A DNA stretch of 64,000 bases from Flavipsychrobacter sp. GTDB lineage: Bacteria > Bacteroidota > Bacteroidia > Chitinophagales > Chitinophagaceae. This document shows, in pieces, positions 35,643-43,058 of the stretch. The stretch covers positions 20,655 through 84,654 of the forward strand of contig JAEUVF010000019.1 in assembly GCA_016787265.1 (NCBI GenBank). Direction: 5' to 3'. The position numbers and the translations under genes were made by a program. How positions within the stretch are numbered: position 1 is the stretch's first letter; every line of letters begins with the position of its first letter. The notes under the pieces were generated by a model. The model saw nothing but the letters and a program-made list of their open reading frames with translations. It was not told the DNA's origin and did no database searches.

Positions 35643-35648
35643 CAGATT

Positions 35649-36386
35649 ATGAAACTAGACTTACTGGCAATCGGTGTCCATCCAGACGATGTAGAGCTGG
35701 GTTGTTCTGGCACCATTATCAATGAAATAAAGAAAGGCAAGAAAGTTGGCATAGTAGATCTGACCCAGGGAGAACTTGGAACCCGCGGAACTATCGAAAC
35801 CCGCTATGCGGAAGCGGCTGAAGCGGCAAAAATTCTGGGAATCCATGCAAGGGAAAATCTGAAAATGAGGGATGGCTTTTTTGCCAACGATGAAAAACAT
35901 CAGTTGGAACTGATCCGCATTATTCGGAAATACCAGCCGGAGATTGTATTGGCAAATGCATTGGAGGATCGCCATCCGGATCATGGAAGGGCGGGTAAAC
36001 TGATTGCGGATGCCTGTTTCCTGGCGGGATTGGTCAAGATAGAAACCAGAGATGAGGAAGGCAGGATCCAGGATCGCTGGCGGCCTAAATACATATTACA
36101 TTATATCCAGGACCGGCTGCATGAACCAGATTTGCTGGTTGATATATCTGATGTGTTTGAGCAGCGGATGAAAGCAATCGAAGCCTATTCCACCCAATTC
36201 TATAACCCGGATATGGAAACAGAGGGACCAACAACCTATATTTCTACTCCCGATTTCAGGGAATCTGTGGTGGCCAGGGCCCGCATGCTCGGAAAAAGAA
36301 TCGGAGTTCGTTATGCGGAAGGGTTCACTACACAGAAAACGCTGGGAATCAGTAGTCTGGACGCACTGATTCAAAATGAGACGTAA
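35649..36386 (+). CDS. bshB1: Bacillithiol biosynthesis deacetylase BshB1
   Basis: A zinc-dependent LmbE/PIG-L-type deacetylase of 245 residues that removes the acetyl group from GlcNAc-malate, the second step in making bacillithiol, the low-molecular-weight thiol of Bacteroidota and Firmicutes. Zinc ligands are seen in H11-P-D-D14 (GVHPDDVELG) and in the later histidine of DRHPDHGRAGKL. The RGTIETRYAEA segment and the FYNPDMETEGPTTYIST and GKRIGVRYAEGF C-terminal blocks are family signatures. YtxJ at 11.3 kb uses the product. A strong terminator follows. Confidence 0.93.
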   Translation: MKLDLLAIGVHPDDVELGCSGTIINEIKKGKKVGIVDLTQGELGTRGTIETRYAEAAEAAKILGIHARENLKMRDGFFANDEKHQLELIRIIRKYQPEIVLANALEDRHPDHGRAGKLIADACFLAGLVKIETRDEEGRIQDRWRPKYILHYIQDRLHEPDLLVDISDVFEQRMKAIEAYSTQFYNPDMETEGPTTYISTPDFRESVVARARMLGKRIGVRYAEGFTTQKTLGISSLDALIQNET

Positions 36387-36411
36387 GATTAACAGTTCAA
36401 ATGCTAAACAC

Positions 36412-36456
36412 AAAATTAATGCGTGAATGTTTTTCGTACCTTCACGCATTAATTTT
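36412..36456 (+). terminator. Rho-independent-type hairpin after bshB1
   Basis: A perfect 16-bp stem (36412-36427 with 36441-36456) with a 13-base loop and flanking A/T runs, 25 bases after the bshB1 stop codon. It is also only 23 bases before the desaturase ATG, so the desaturase promoter must overlap it. Confidence 0.75.
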
Positions 36457-36479
36457 ATTTCGAACCTGCTATTTTTCTC

Positions 36480-37547
36480 ATGGTTACTCCAAAGTTTAGT
36501 TCTTCTGCCCAATCCTTTCATGCAGAATTGAAAAGACGTATCAATCAGTATTTTGACGAAAAGGGAAAGTCCACAACCGGTAACATGACCTTGTACACCA
36601 AGGCTATAATCTTATTGGTTGCCTTCGTATTTACCTATGTACACCTGGTATTTTTTACACCGGTAACATGGGTTGCGATCCTCGAATGCCTCCTGCTCGG
36701 AGGTATTGTTTCGGCAATTGGTTTTAACATTATGCACGACGGTGCACACGGAAGTTTCAGCAAATACAAATGGCTGAACCAGGTGGCTGCCTTCTCTCTG
36801 AATGTTTTGGGTGGAAGTAGTTTTATGTGGAATGTAAAACACAATGTGATCCATCACGCCTATACAAATGTGGATGGACTCGATGACGATATCGATATCC
36901 AGCCCTGGATGCGCATGAGTACCACTCAGCCTAAATACAAGTTTCATAAGTACCAGCATCTCTATTTCTGGCTGCTGTATTCACTGTTGTATATCCTCTG
37001 GATTTTTGTACTGGATTATAGTAAATATTTTGCCAGCAAGATTGGTAGTATGCCATTGAAGAGAATGAAATTCAGTGATCATATTACTTTCTGGGCGTTT
37101 AAAGTATTTAATCTTTTCCTTTATGTAGGATTGCCGATTTATATGGTAGGTTTCCTGCCCTGGCTGGTAGGTTTCCTGGTATTCACCATGTTCGCCGGAT
37201 TGGTACTCAGTATCGTATTCCAGTTGGCGCATACGGTTGAGCATACTGCATTCCCGGTTCCTGATGCCGCAACAGGCAGACTGGAAGATGAATGGGCGGT
37301 TCACCAGTTGAAAACCACTGCCAATTTTGCGACTAATAATAAGGTAGTATGCTGGCTGGTAGGCGGATTGAATTTCCAGGTGGAACATCACCTCTTTCCG
37401 AAGATTTCGCATGTGCATTATCCGGAAATCAGTAAAATCATTAAGAAAGCCTGCGCTGAGTACGGTATTCCCTATATTGAATATCCGAAAACAAGGCTGG
37501 CGATCGCTTCGCATGTATCCTTCCTGAAGCAGATGGGACGTTCCTGA
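36480..37547 (+). CDS. Membrane fatty-acid/acyl-CoA desaturase (delta-6-like)
   Basis: A di-iron integral-membrane desaturase of 355 residues. The three histidine boxes are complete: H86-DGA-H90, H121-NVI-H125-H126 and Q300-VE-H303-H304. The Q in the third box places it with front-end (linoleoyl-CoA, delta-6-type) desaturases. It lacks the N-terminal cytochrome b5 domain of eukaryotic members, as usual in bacteria, so an external ferredoxin or cytochrome must feed it. Membrane helices flank the boxes (about 40-85 and 155-250). It has no operon partner; its promoter overlaps the bshB1 terminator. Confidence 0.92.
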   Translation: MVTPKFSSSAQSFHAELKRRINQYFDEKGKSTTGNMTLYTKAIILLVAFVFTYVHLVFFTPVTWVAILECLLLGGIVSAIGFNIMHDGAHGSFSKYKWLNQVAAFSLNVLGGSSFMWNVKHNVIHHAYTNVDGLDDDIDIQPWMRMSTTQPKYKFHKYQHLYFWLLYSLLYILWIFVLDYSKYFASKIGSMPLKRMKFSDHITFWAFKVFNLFLYVGLPIYMVGFLPWLVGFLVFTMFAGLVLSIVFQLAHTVEHTAFPVPDAATGRLEDEWAVHQLKTTANFATNNKVVCWLVGGLNFQVEHHLFPKISHVHYPEISKIIKKACAEYGIPYIEYPKTRLAIASHVSFLKQMGRS

Positions 37548-37568
37548 TAATCATCGGGGAACTCTTCT

Positions 37569-37576
37569 TACATTTG
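37569..37576 (+). promoter_or_regulatory. -7 box of the aguB-aguA operon
   Basis: TACATTTG, exact match, 19 bases before the aguB ATG at 37596. Confidence 0.55.
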
Positions 37577-37595
37577 GCGCTCTAAATTCAACAGC

Positions 37596-38471
37596 ATGTC
37601 AACTGTAAGGGTGGGAATGGTACAAATGACTTGTACCGCCAACAAGGAAGAAAATTTACAAAAAGCTATAGCGGGAGTTAAACAGGTTGCGGAAAAAGGC
37701 GCTCAAATCGTCTGCCTCCAGGAACTGTTTACCTCCCTTTATTTTTGTGATGTGGAGGATTATGCCAATTTTGAATTGGCTGAATCCATACCCGGACCTT
37801 CTACTGATCGCCTGAGTGCAGTTGCGAAAGAACTGGGTGTTGTAATCATTGCAAGTCTCTTTGAAAAAAGAGCGCAGGGATTGTATCACAATACGACTGC
37901 AGTGCTGGATTCGGATGGATCCTATCTGGGCAAGTATCGCAAAATGCATATCCCGGATGATCCTGCTTATTACGAAAAATTTTACTTTACCCCGGGTGAT
38001 CTCGGATACAAAATCTTCAAAACCAAATTTGCAACCTTCGGCGTTTTGATCTGCTGGGATCAGTGGTATCCGGAAGCGGCAAGAATAACTGCATTAATGG
38101 GTGCAGAGATTCTGTTTTATCCAACGGCAATCGGCTGGGCTACTTCACAGGATGAAGCCACAAATACCGAACAATACAATGCGTGGCAAACCATTCAGCG
38201 CAGTCATGCAGTAGCCAATGGTGTGCATGTGGTAAGTGTGAACAGGGTTGGGTTTGAGCAGGATGGCGCCATGAAATTCTGGGGAGGATCCTTTATCAGC
38301 AATCCATTTGGTACTGTATTGTACCAGGCATCGCATGAACTGGAAGAAGTGCAGGTAATGGAGATAGATTTATCCAAAACGGACCGGTACCGGACACACT
38401 GGCCATTTATGCGCGACAGAAGAATTGATTCCTATCAGCCCATCACCAAAAGATATATCGATGAATCCTAA
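37596..38471 (+). CDS. aguB: N-carbamoylputrescine amidase
   Basis: A nitrilase-superfamily amidohydrolase of 291 residues that cleaves N-carbamoylputrescine to putrescine, CO2 and ammonia. The Glu-Lys-Cys triad is E43 (CLQELF), K116 (YRKMHIPDD) and C153 (LICWDQWYPEAAR). The WDQWYPE sequence after the cysteine and the plant-like GLYHNT strand match AguB/CPA rather than other nitrilases. It overlaps aguA by 11 bases, so both are made from one mRNA and the order is reverse to the pathway order. Confidence 0.95.
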   Translation: MSTVRVGMVQMTCTANKEENLQKAIAGVKQVAEKGAQIVCLQELFTSLYFCDVEDYANFELAESIPGPSTDRLSAVAKELGVVIIASLFEKRAQGLYHNTTAVLDSDGSYLGKYRKMHIPDDPAYYEKFYFTPGDLGYKIFKTKFATFGVLICWDQWYPEAARITALMGAEILFYPTAIGWATSQDEATNTEQYNAWQTIQRSHAVANGVHVVSVNRVGFEQDGAMKFWGGSFISNPFGTVLYQASHELEEVQVMEIDLSKTDRYRTHWPFMRDRRIDSYQPITKRYIDES

Positions 38472-39510
38472 GACACCGGCAGAACTGGGTTATTATTTTC
38501 CCGCTGAATTTGCCTTGCACCGTGCAACCTGGTTAAGCTGGCCGCATAAGGAAGCGAGCTGGCCGGGCAAGATTCATACCATCTTCCCTTACTACGCTGA
38601 GTTTGTAAAATGGCTGGCCAAAAGCGAACGTGTATGCATCAACGTTAGAGACGAGGCTATGAAGGCATTTGCGCTGTCGCACCTTGAAAATGCCGGTGTT
38701 GATTTGACAAAAGTTGATTTTTTCTTCTTTCCCACCAATGATGCCTGGTGCCGGGATCATGGTCCGGCTTTTTTGCTGAATCAGGACCCAAATCAGGCAA
38801 AAGCGGTTGTGGATTGGGGTTATAATGCATGGGGAGGGAAGTATCCTCCTTTTGATCTGGATGATGTGATACCAACCCGAATAGCAGAACATTTTGGACT
38901 CCCGGTTTTTCATCCGGGCATTGTAATGGAAGGAGGTTCGGTGGAGTTTAATGGGAAGGGAACAGTTTTGACAAGCACGGCCTGTTTACTGAATCCGAAT
39001 CGCAATCCTTCCCTGAACCAGGAAAAGATTGAATGGTATTTGCAGCAATATTATGGCGTGCAGCAGGTATTGTGGGTAGATGAAGGAATTGTAGGAGATG
39101 ATACCGATGGTCATATTGATGATACGGTTCGCTTTGTGAATGAAGACACGGTATTAACGGTGATTGAAGAAAACAAAGCAGATGAAAATTATGAGCTGTT
39201 GCAGACCAATCTAAAGCAACTGCAGCAGATGCGCTTACTCAATGGTAAGCAATTGAATATTGTAGAATTACCGATGCCGGATGAACTGGTATATGACGAC
39301 CAGCGCCTGCCTTGTTCTTATGCCAATTTCTACATCGCGAATAACTATGTGATTGTTCCCACCTTTCGTTGTACAAAAGACGAGCGGGCATTACAAATCA
39401 TACAGGATTGCTTCCCCGACCGAGAGGTTATCGGGATAGATTCCACTGAAATCATCTGGGGCCTGGGAAGTTTTCATTGTTTGAGCCAGCAAGAACCAAT
39501 GGAAGTATGA
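38461..39510 (+). CDS. aguA: Agmatine deiminase
   Basis: A guanidino-modifying enzyme (peptidylarginine-deiminase fold) of 349 residues that turns agmatine into N-carbamoylputrescine, the substrate of AguB. Family blocks: WLSWPHKEASWPG at the N-terminus, NDAWCRDHGP, EGGSVEFNGKGT, DGHIDDTVRF and the catalytic C340 in GLGSFHCLSQQEP. The start is taken at 38461, where MNPKTPAELGYYFPAEF matches the family N-terminus; an upstream in-frame ATG at 38425 lies deep in aguB. The stop codon TGA is formed by the first ATGAATT heptamer repeat. No arginine decarboxylase gene is in the window. Confidence 0.95.
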   Translation: MNPKTPAELGYYFPAEFALHRATWLSWPHKEASWPGKIHTIFPYYAEFVKWLAKSERVCINVRDEAMKAFALSHLENAGVDLTKVDFFFFPTNDAWCRDHGPAFLLNQDPNQAKAVVDWGYNAWGGKYPPFDLDDVIPTRIAEHFGLPVFHPGIVMEGGSVEFNGKGTVLTSTACLLNPNRNPSLNQEKIEWYLQQYYGVQQVLWVDEGIVGDDTDGHIDDTVRFVNEDTVLTVIEENKADENYELLQTNLKQLQQMRLLNGKQLNIVELPMPDELVYDDQRLPCSYANFYIANNYVIVPTFRCTKDERALQIIQDCFPDREVIGIDSTEIIWGLGSFHCLSQQEPMEV

Positions 39511-39534
39511 ATTATGAATTATGAATTATGAAGT
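39507..39534 (+). repeat. Heptamer repeat locus 3, left part (ATGAATT type)
   Basis: Four consecutive 7-mers (three ATGAATT and one ATGAAGT) begin inside the last codons of aguA, so the TGA stop codon is part of the first unit. An opposite-facing array follows 8 bases later. Confidence 0.92.
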
Positions 39535-39541
39535 GGGATTC

Positions 39542-39590
39542 GTCTCACTTCTCACTTCTCACGTTTCACGTTTCACGTCTGACGTCTCAC
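39542..39590 (-). repeat. Heptamer repeat locus 3, right part (GTGAGAC type, inverted)
   Basis: On the minus strand seven uninterrupted 7-mers read GTGAGAC, GTCAGAC, GTGAAAC, GTGAAAC, GTGAGAA, GTGAGAA, GTGAGAC. The phase is perfect and no unit is missing. Confidence 0.93.
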
Positions 39591-39809
39591 ATTCATTCAA
39601 CGCACGCTAAGGAAATGTAAAAAGGATTTCTTTCCAGGATTAAATTTTTGTGCATTCGCAACCTTGGCTGGTCTTTTGGGTTATGCTTTCCTGAATAACC
39701 TACAATCAGCAGATCACCAGGGCCCGGTGAAATTATTTCAGTCAATCATGTTATCCACCAGGAGTGGGTAATCAACGGGTAATTAATCTCAACAATTAAA
39801 AAACATTTT
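39591..39809. other. Intergenic stretch between repeats and the fasciclin gene
   Basis: No gene with a proper start was found. A frame open from 39583 to 39771 on the plus strand reads like the end of a small membrane protein (basic cluster, then a hydrophobic stretch FCAFATLAGLLGYAFL) but has no ATG. The promoter of the fasciclin gene should lie in the last 60 bases. Confidence 0.4.
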
Positions 39810-40319
39810 ATGAAAAAGTTTTTCCTTTTCATGGTAATTGGTGCTGCCTCTGTTTTTTCAGTAAACGCACAAAGTAAAGACATCGTTGGAGTGGCTGCAG
39901 GAAGTGCAGATCACAGCACGCTGGTGGCCGCTGTTAAAGCAGCTGATTTAGTAGGAACCTTGCAGGGAGCCGGACCTTTCACTGTATTCGCTCCTACCAA
40001 TGCGGCATTTGGCAAATTGCCATCCGGAACTGTAGATGGCCTGTTAAAGCCTGAGGCAAAGCCGGCACTTACTAAAATCCTTACCTATCATGTAGTGGCA
40101 GGTATACTGGATGCCGCTGCGGTAGTGAAAGCCATCCAGTCTGGCGGTGGTAAAGCCGTTTTGTCAACTGTTAGCGGAGGTAAATTGACAGCTACGCTCG
40201 ATGGAGGTAGAGTAAAATTAACCGATGAAAACGGCGGGACTTCCTGGGTAACTGCAACCGATCTGCAGGCAACCAATGGAGTGATCCATGTGATAGATAG
40301 TGTGGTACTACCGAAATAA
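39810..40319 (+). CDS. Secreted fasciclin (FAS1) domain protein
   Basis: A 169-residue exported protein with a signal peptide (FFLFMVIGAASVFSVNAQ, about 4-21) and a single FAS1 domain (about 27-168). The H1 box is FTVFAPTNAAFGKLP, followed by the YHVV motif and an H2 box ending in NGVIHVIDSVVLP. FAS1 domains mediate adhesion or weak protein-protein binding; many Bacteroidota have several such small single-domain proteins. There is no T9SS tail or lipobox, so it should stay in the periplasm or be released. It converges on the methyltransferase gene with 7 bases between. Confidence 0.93.
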   Translation: MKKFFLFMVIGAASVFSVNAQSKDIVGVAAGSADHSTLVAAVKAADLVGTLQGAGPFTVFAPTNAAFGKLPSGTVDGLLKPEAKPALTKILTYHVVAGILDAAAVVKAIQSGGGKAVLSTVSGGKLTATLDGGRVKLTDENGGTSWVTATDLQATNGVIHVIDSVVLPK

Positions 40320-40326
40320 GTAGGGG

Positions 40327-40914
40327 CTATTTTTCCATTTGGATAAATAATTCAGCATCTCTTCGGGGAGGTATGGAGTTGTAACAGGGCTCCATGCTTC
40401 CCTTGCTGAATTTTTGGGAAAAGAGTGGCTCGTATTCTTCCCTTGATCCGCCAAAAGGTGGTCCGCCCTGAAAGTCCCGATTGAAAAGTAATCCTACCAG
40501 CTTGCCGCCAGGAGAAAGTAATTCATGCATTTTTTCTACATAGCAGGAACGCAGGGTTGGATTCAGTGCACAAAAAAAGGTTTGCTCAATGATCAGGTCA
40601 TATACACCCGAATGCTCAAAAAAATCACCGGTGTAAATCGTAAGTTCTTTCCCTGCATGAGGTGCGAATTTTTGGGATAGCATCTCGGTGAGAGCTGGCG
40701 CTATGTCAATAACGGTGATGTTTTGAAAACCATTTTCCAGCAAATAAGCAACTTCATAGCCGTTTCCGCAACCAGGAATTAATATTCGTTTGTTCTTATC
40801 CGTTAGCTGATCAAAATAGGATGTCAGGGGAGGAGCGGCATAGCCGATATCCCATCCGGTGTCGGCATTGCGGTAGCGGTTATTCCAGTACTGGCAATCG
40901 AGCTGGGAAGTCAT
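40327..40914 (-). CDS. Thiopurine-methyltransferase-like SAM methyltransferase
   Basis: A 195-residue enzyme of the TPMT/thiol-methyltransferase family. Seen: YWNNRYRNADTGWDIGYAAPPL at the N-terminus (the family's WxxR...GWD substrate loop), the SAM site ILIPGCGNGYEVAYL, acidic VIDIAP, the DFFEHSGVYDLIIEQTFFCAL motif and GGPPFGGS near the C-terminus. Relatives methylate thiols, selenium/tellurium compounds or halides, so detoxification is likely but the substrate is not certain. It is monocistronic with a -7 box directly before its start codon. Confidence 0.9.
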   Translation of the reverse strand: MTSQLDCQYWNNRYRNADTGWDIGYAAPPLTSYFDQLTDKNKRILIPGCGNGYEVAYLLENGFQNITVIDIAPALTEMLSQKFAPHAGKELTIYTGDFFEHSGVYDLIIEQTFFCALNPTLRSCYVEKMHELLSPGGKLVGLLFNRDFQGGPPFGGSREEYEPLFSQKFSKGSMEPCYNSIPPRRDAELFIQMEK

Positions 40915-40918
40915 GTAT

Positions 40919-40926
40919 CAAAGCTA
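40919..40926 (-). promoter_or_regulatory. -7 box of the TPMT-like gene
   Basis: The minus strand reads TAGCTTTG, an exact TANNTTTG match ending 4 bases before the start codon at 40914; leaderless mRNA predicted. Confidence 0.55.
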
Positions 40927-41036
40927 CGGGTAATCCAAATTGCAGAAATAAGCTGCTGAAAATTAAATAGTTGCAAAGTGAACCAATTTTTTTGCAAAAA
41001 ATAGCTAACAAACGTTAGTCGGACTGTTTTTTCGGT

Positions 41037-41044
41037 TATTTTTG
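41037..41044 (+). promoter_or_regulatory. -7 box of the acyl-CoA dehydrogenase gene
   Basis: TATTTTTG, exact match, 20 bases before the ATG at 41065. Confidence 0.5.
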
Positions 41045-41064
41045 CTCCACTTTAAGCGTATCCG

Positions 41065-42219
41065 ATGCAGTTTCAGTTGACAGAAGAACAATTGATGATT
41101 CAAAAAGCGGCCCGGGATTTTGCACAGCAACAATGTTTGCCGGGTGTGATTGAGCGCGACGAAAAACAACAGTTTCCCAAAGAGCAGATTCTGCAATTGG
41201 CAGAGCTCGGTTTCATGGGAATGATGGTTGATCCAGCCTATGGTGGTGCCGGAATGGATACCATCAGTTATGTGCTGGCAATGGAAGAGATCAGTAAAGT
41301 GGATGCCAGTGTGAGTGTTTGTATGAGCGTAAACAACAGCCTGGTATGCTGGGGATTGGAAACTTTTGGAACAGAAGAACAGAAGCAAAAATACCTTACC
41401 CCATTGGCGCAGGGAAAAAAAGACGGCGACTTGTATATCGGGGCCTTTTTGTTAAGTGAACCGGAAGCAGGAAGTGATGCCACTTCACAACGTACCACAG
41501 CGGAAGACAAAGGTGATTACTACCTGTTGAATGGTACTAAAAACTGGATCACCAATGGATCATCTGCCTCTGTTTACCTCGTTATTGCGCAAACAGATGT
41601 TGCCAAAGGTTCTTCCGGCATTAATGCTTTTATCGTTGAAAAAAACTGGCCCGGCGTAAGTGTTGGTGCCAAAGAAAATAAAATGGGGATCCGCGGCAGT
41701 GACACACACAGTATCTCTTTTTCAGATGTAAAAGTGCCAAAGGAAAACCGGATTGGTGCGGATGGATTTGGATTTAAATTTGCCATGAAAACCCTTGCGG
41801 GCGGACGAATTGGAATTGCCGCGCAGGCTCTTGGAATCGCAAGTGGTGCATATGAACTGTCTGTTGCGTATGCCAAACAGCGGAAAGCATTTGGTAAGGA
41901 AATTATGCATCACCAGGCTATTCAGTTCAAACTGGCGGATATGGCAACCAAAGTGGAAGCAGCCCGTCTCTTATGTCTGAAAGCTGCCTGGGAAAAGGAT
42001 AACGGTATCGACTATACGACAAGTAGTTCAATGGCCAAAGTGTATGCCTCCGAAGCAGCTATGTGGATCAGCACGGAAGCTGTACAGGTACACGGTGGCT
42101 ATGGTTATGTTAAGGAATATCACGTTGAGCGATTGATGCGCGATGCCAAGATTACCCAGATCTATGAGGGTACATCCGAAGTACAACGCATTGTAATTGG
42201 TCGCTCCGTACTAAAATAG
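41065..42219 (+). CDS. Acyl-CoA dehydrogenase (short/branched-chain type)
   Basis: A FAD enzyme of 384 residues that introduces the alpha-beta double bond in acyl-CoA during fatty-acid or branched-chain amino-acid breakdown. N-terminal helical domain (MQFQLTEEQLMIQKAARDFA), middle beta domain (GAFLLSEPEAGSDA, NWITNG) and the C-terminal domain are complete. The catalytic glutamate is E368 in IYEGTSEVQRIVI, the position used by short- and medium-chain enzymes (isovaleryl-type enzymes use another site). No electron-transfer flavoprotein genes lie nearby. The terminator follows 19 bases after the stop codon. Confidence 0.94.
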   Translation: MQFQLTEEQLMIQKAARDFAQQQCLPGVIERDEKQQFPKEQILQLAELGFMGMMVDPAYGGAGMDTISYVLAMEEISKVDASVSVCMSVNNSLVCWGLETFGTEEQKQKYLTPLAQGKKDGDLYIGAFLLSEPEAGSDATSQRTTAEDKGDYYLLNGTKNWITNGSSASVYLVIAQTDVAKGSSGINAFIVEKNWPGVSVGAKENKMGIRGSDTHSISFSDVKVPKENRIGADGFGFKFAMKTLAGGRIGIAAQALGIASGAYELSVAYAKQRKAFGKEIMHHQAIQFKLADMATKVEAARLLCLKAAWEKDNGIDYTTSSSMAKVYASEAAMWISTEAVQVHGGYGYVKEYHVERLMRDAKITQIYEGTSEVQRIVIGRSVLK

Positions 42220-42238
42220 GTTTGGTTTTGCTTGCTTG

Positions 42239-42269
42239 AGCGCCTCTTCGAAAGAAGGGCGCTTTTTTT
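42239..42269 (+). terminator. Rho-independent terminator of the acyl-CoA dehydrogenase gene
   Basis: A 10-bp stem with one bulged T closes on a GAAA tetraloop (42250-42253) and is followed by seven T to 42269. Confidence 0.92.
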
Positions 42270-42272
42270 ATG

Positions 42273-42307
42273 GTCAAAGGTCAAAGGTGAAAAGTGAAAC
42301 TTTTCAC
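42273..42307 (+). repeat. Heptamer repeat locus 4 (GTCAAAG/GTGAAAA type)
   Basis: Four 7-mers in phase (GTCAAAG, GTCAAAG, GTGAAAA, GTGAAAC) are followed at once by one inverted unit (TTTTCAC). The last units form a 9-bp hairpin. It lies between the terminator and the yggS promoter. Confidence 0.82.
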
Positions 42308-42314
42308 CTTTCCG

Positions 42315-42322
42315 TACCTTCG
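42315..42322 (+). promoter_or_regulatory. -7 box (TANNTTCG variant) of yggS
   Basis: TACCTTCG ends 4 bases before the ATG at 42327, predicting a leaderless mRNA. It rules out the in-frame GTG at 42294, which lies in the repeat. Confidence 0.5.
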
Positions 42323-42326
42323 CACC

Positions 42327-43001
42327 ATGTCTGTCAACCTTACTCAATACCAGAAAATTCAAAAAGAATGTGCTGCTGCAAATGCGTTGCTGGTGGCGGT
42401 AAGCAAGATCAAACCGGTGTCGGATATAAAAGCTTTGTACGATGCGGGGCAGCGGGATTTTGGTGAAAATTATGTGCAGGAACTGGTTGATAAACAGGTA
42501 CAGTTGCCGGAAGATATCCGCTGGCATTTTATCGGTCACCTCCAATCCAACAAAGTTAAATACATAGTTCCCTTTGTATACCTCATCCATGGGGTGGACA
42601 GTCTCAGGCTCCTAAAGGAAATCAGCAAACAGGCTGTAAAGCTCAACCGGCGCGTGAATTGCCTGCTCCAGGTTCATATCGCGCAGGAAGAAACCAAATT
42701 CGGGCTGGATGAGGCAGAGTTACAGGAACTGGTGGCATCCGTTACCGCTAGTCCGGAGGCGTTTGAAGGGGTTCAAATTCGAGGGTTGATGGGGATGGCT
42801 TCCTTTACCGAAAACGAGGCGCAAATCCGCCAGGAATTCAGGCAATTGACAGGGTTGGCTAACAAATACCTGGCTGCGATCCTTCCTGATAGAAATAGTA
42901 AAATACTGAGCTTTGGAATGAGTGGCGACTATACCATTGCGCTGGAAGAAGGTTCTACACTGGTTCGAATCGGAAGCCTGCTCTTTGGTGCCCGCAACTA
43001 A
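42327..43001 (+). CDS. yggS: YggS/PLPBP-family pyridoxal-phosphate homeostasis protein
   Basis: A single-domain PLP-binding protein with the fold of the alanine racemase N-terminal barrel, 224 residues. It has no racemase activity in known members and acts in vitamin B6 and amino-acid homeostasis. The PLP lysine is K27 in LLVAVSKIKP. Further family blocks are DFGENYVQELVDK, RWHFIGHLQSNKVKYI, VNCLLQVHIAQEETKFGL, GLMGMASF and the C-terminal LSFGMSGDYTIALEEGSTLVRIGSLLFG. It is separated from glnS by 57 bases with a box in between. Confidence 0.94.
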   Translation: MSVNLTQYQKIQKECAAANALLVAVSKIKPVSDIKALYDAGQRDFGENYVQELVDKQVQLPEDIRWHFIGHLQSNKVKYIVPFVYLIHGVDSLRLLKEISKQAVKLNRRVNCLLQVHIAQEETKFGLDEAELQELVASVTASPEAFEGVQIRGLMGMASFTENEAQIRQEFRQLTGLANKYLAAILPDRNSKILSFGMSGDYTIALEEGSTLVRIGSLLFGARN

Positions 43002-43027
43002 GGGTTTTATCCTCCGCGAAAAGGCCG

Positions 43028-43035
43028 TAAATTCG
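43028..43035 (+). promoter_or_regulatory. -7 box (TANNTTCG variant) of glnS
   Basis: TAAATTCG lies 23 bases before the glnS ATG at 43059. Confidence 0.35.
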
Positions 43036-43058
43036 CCCTTCCAAAGGAATCATTACGT

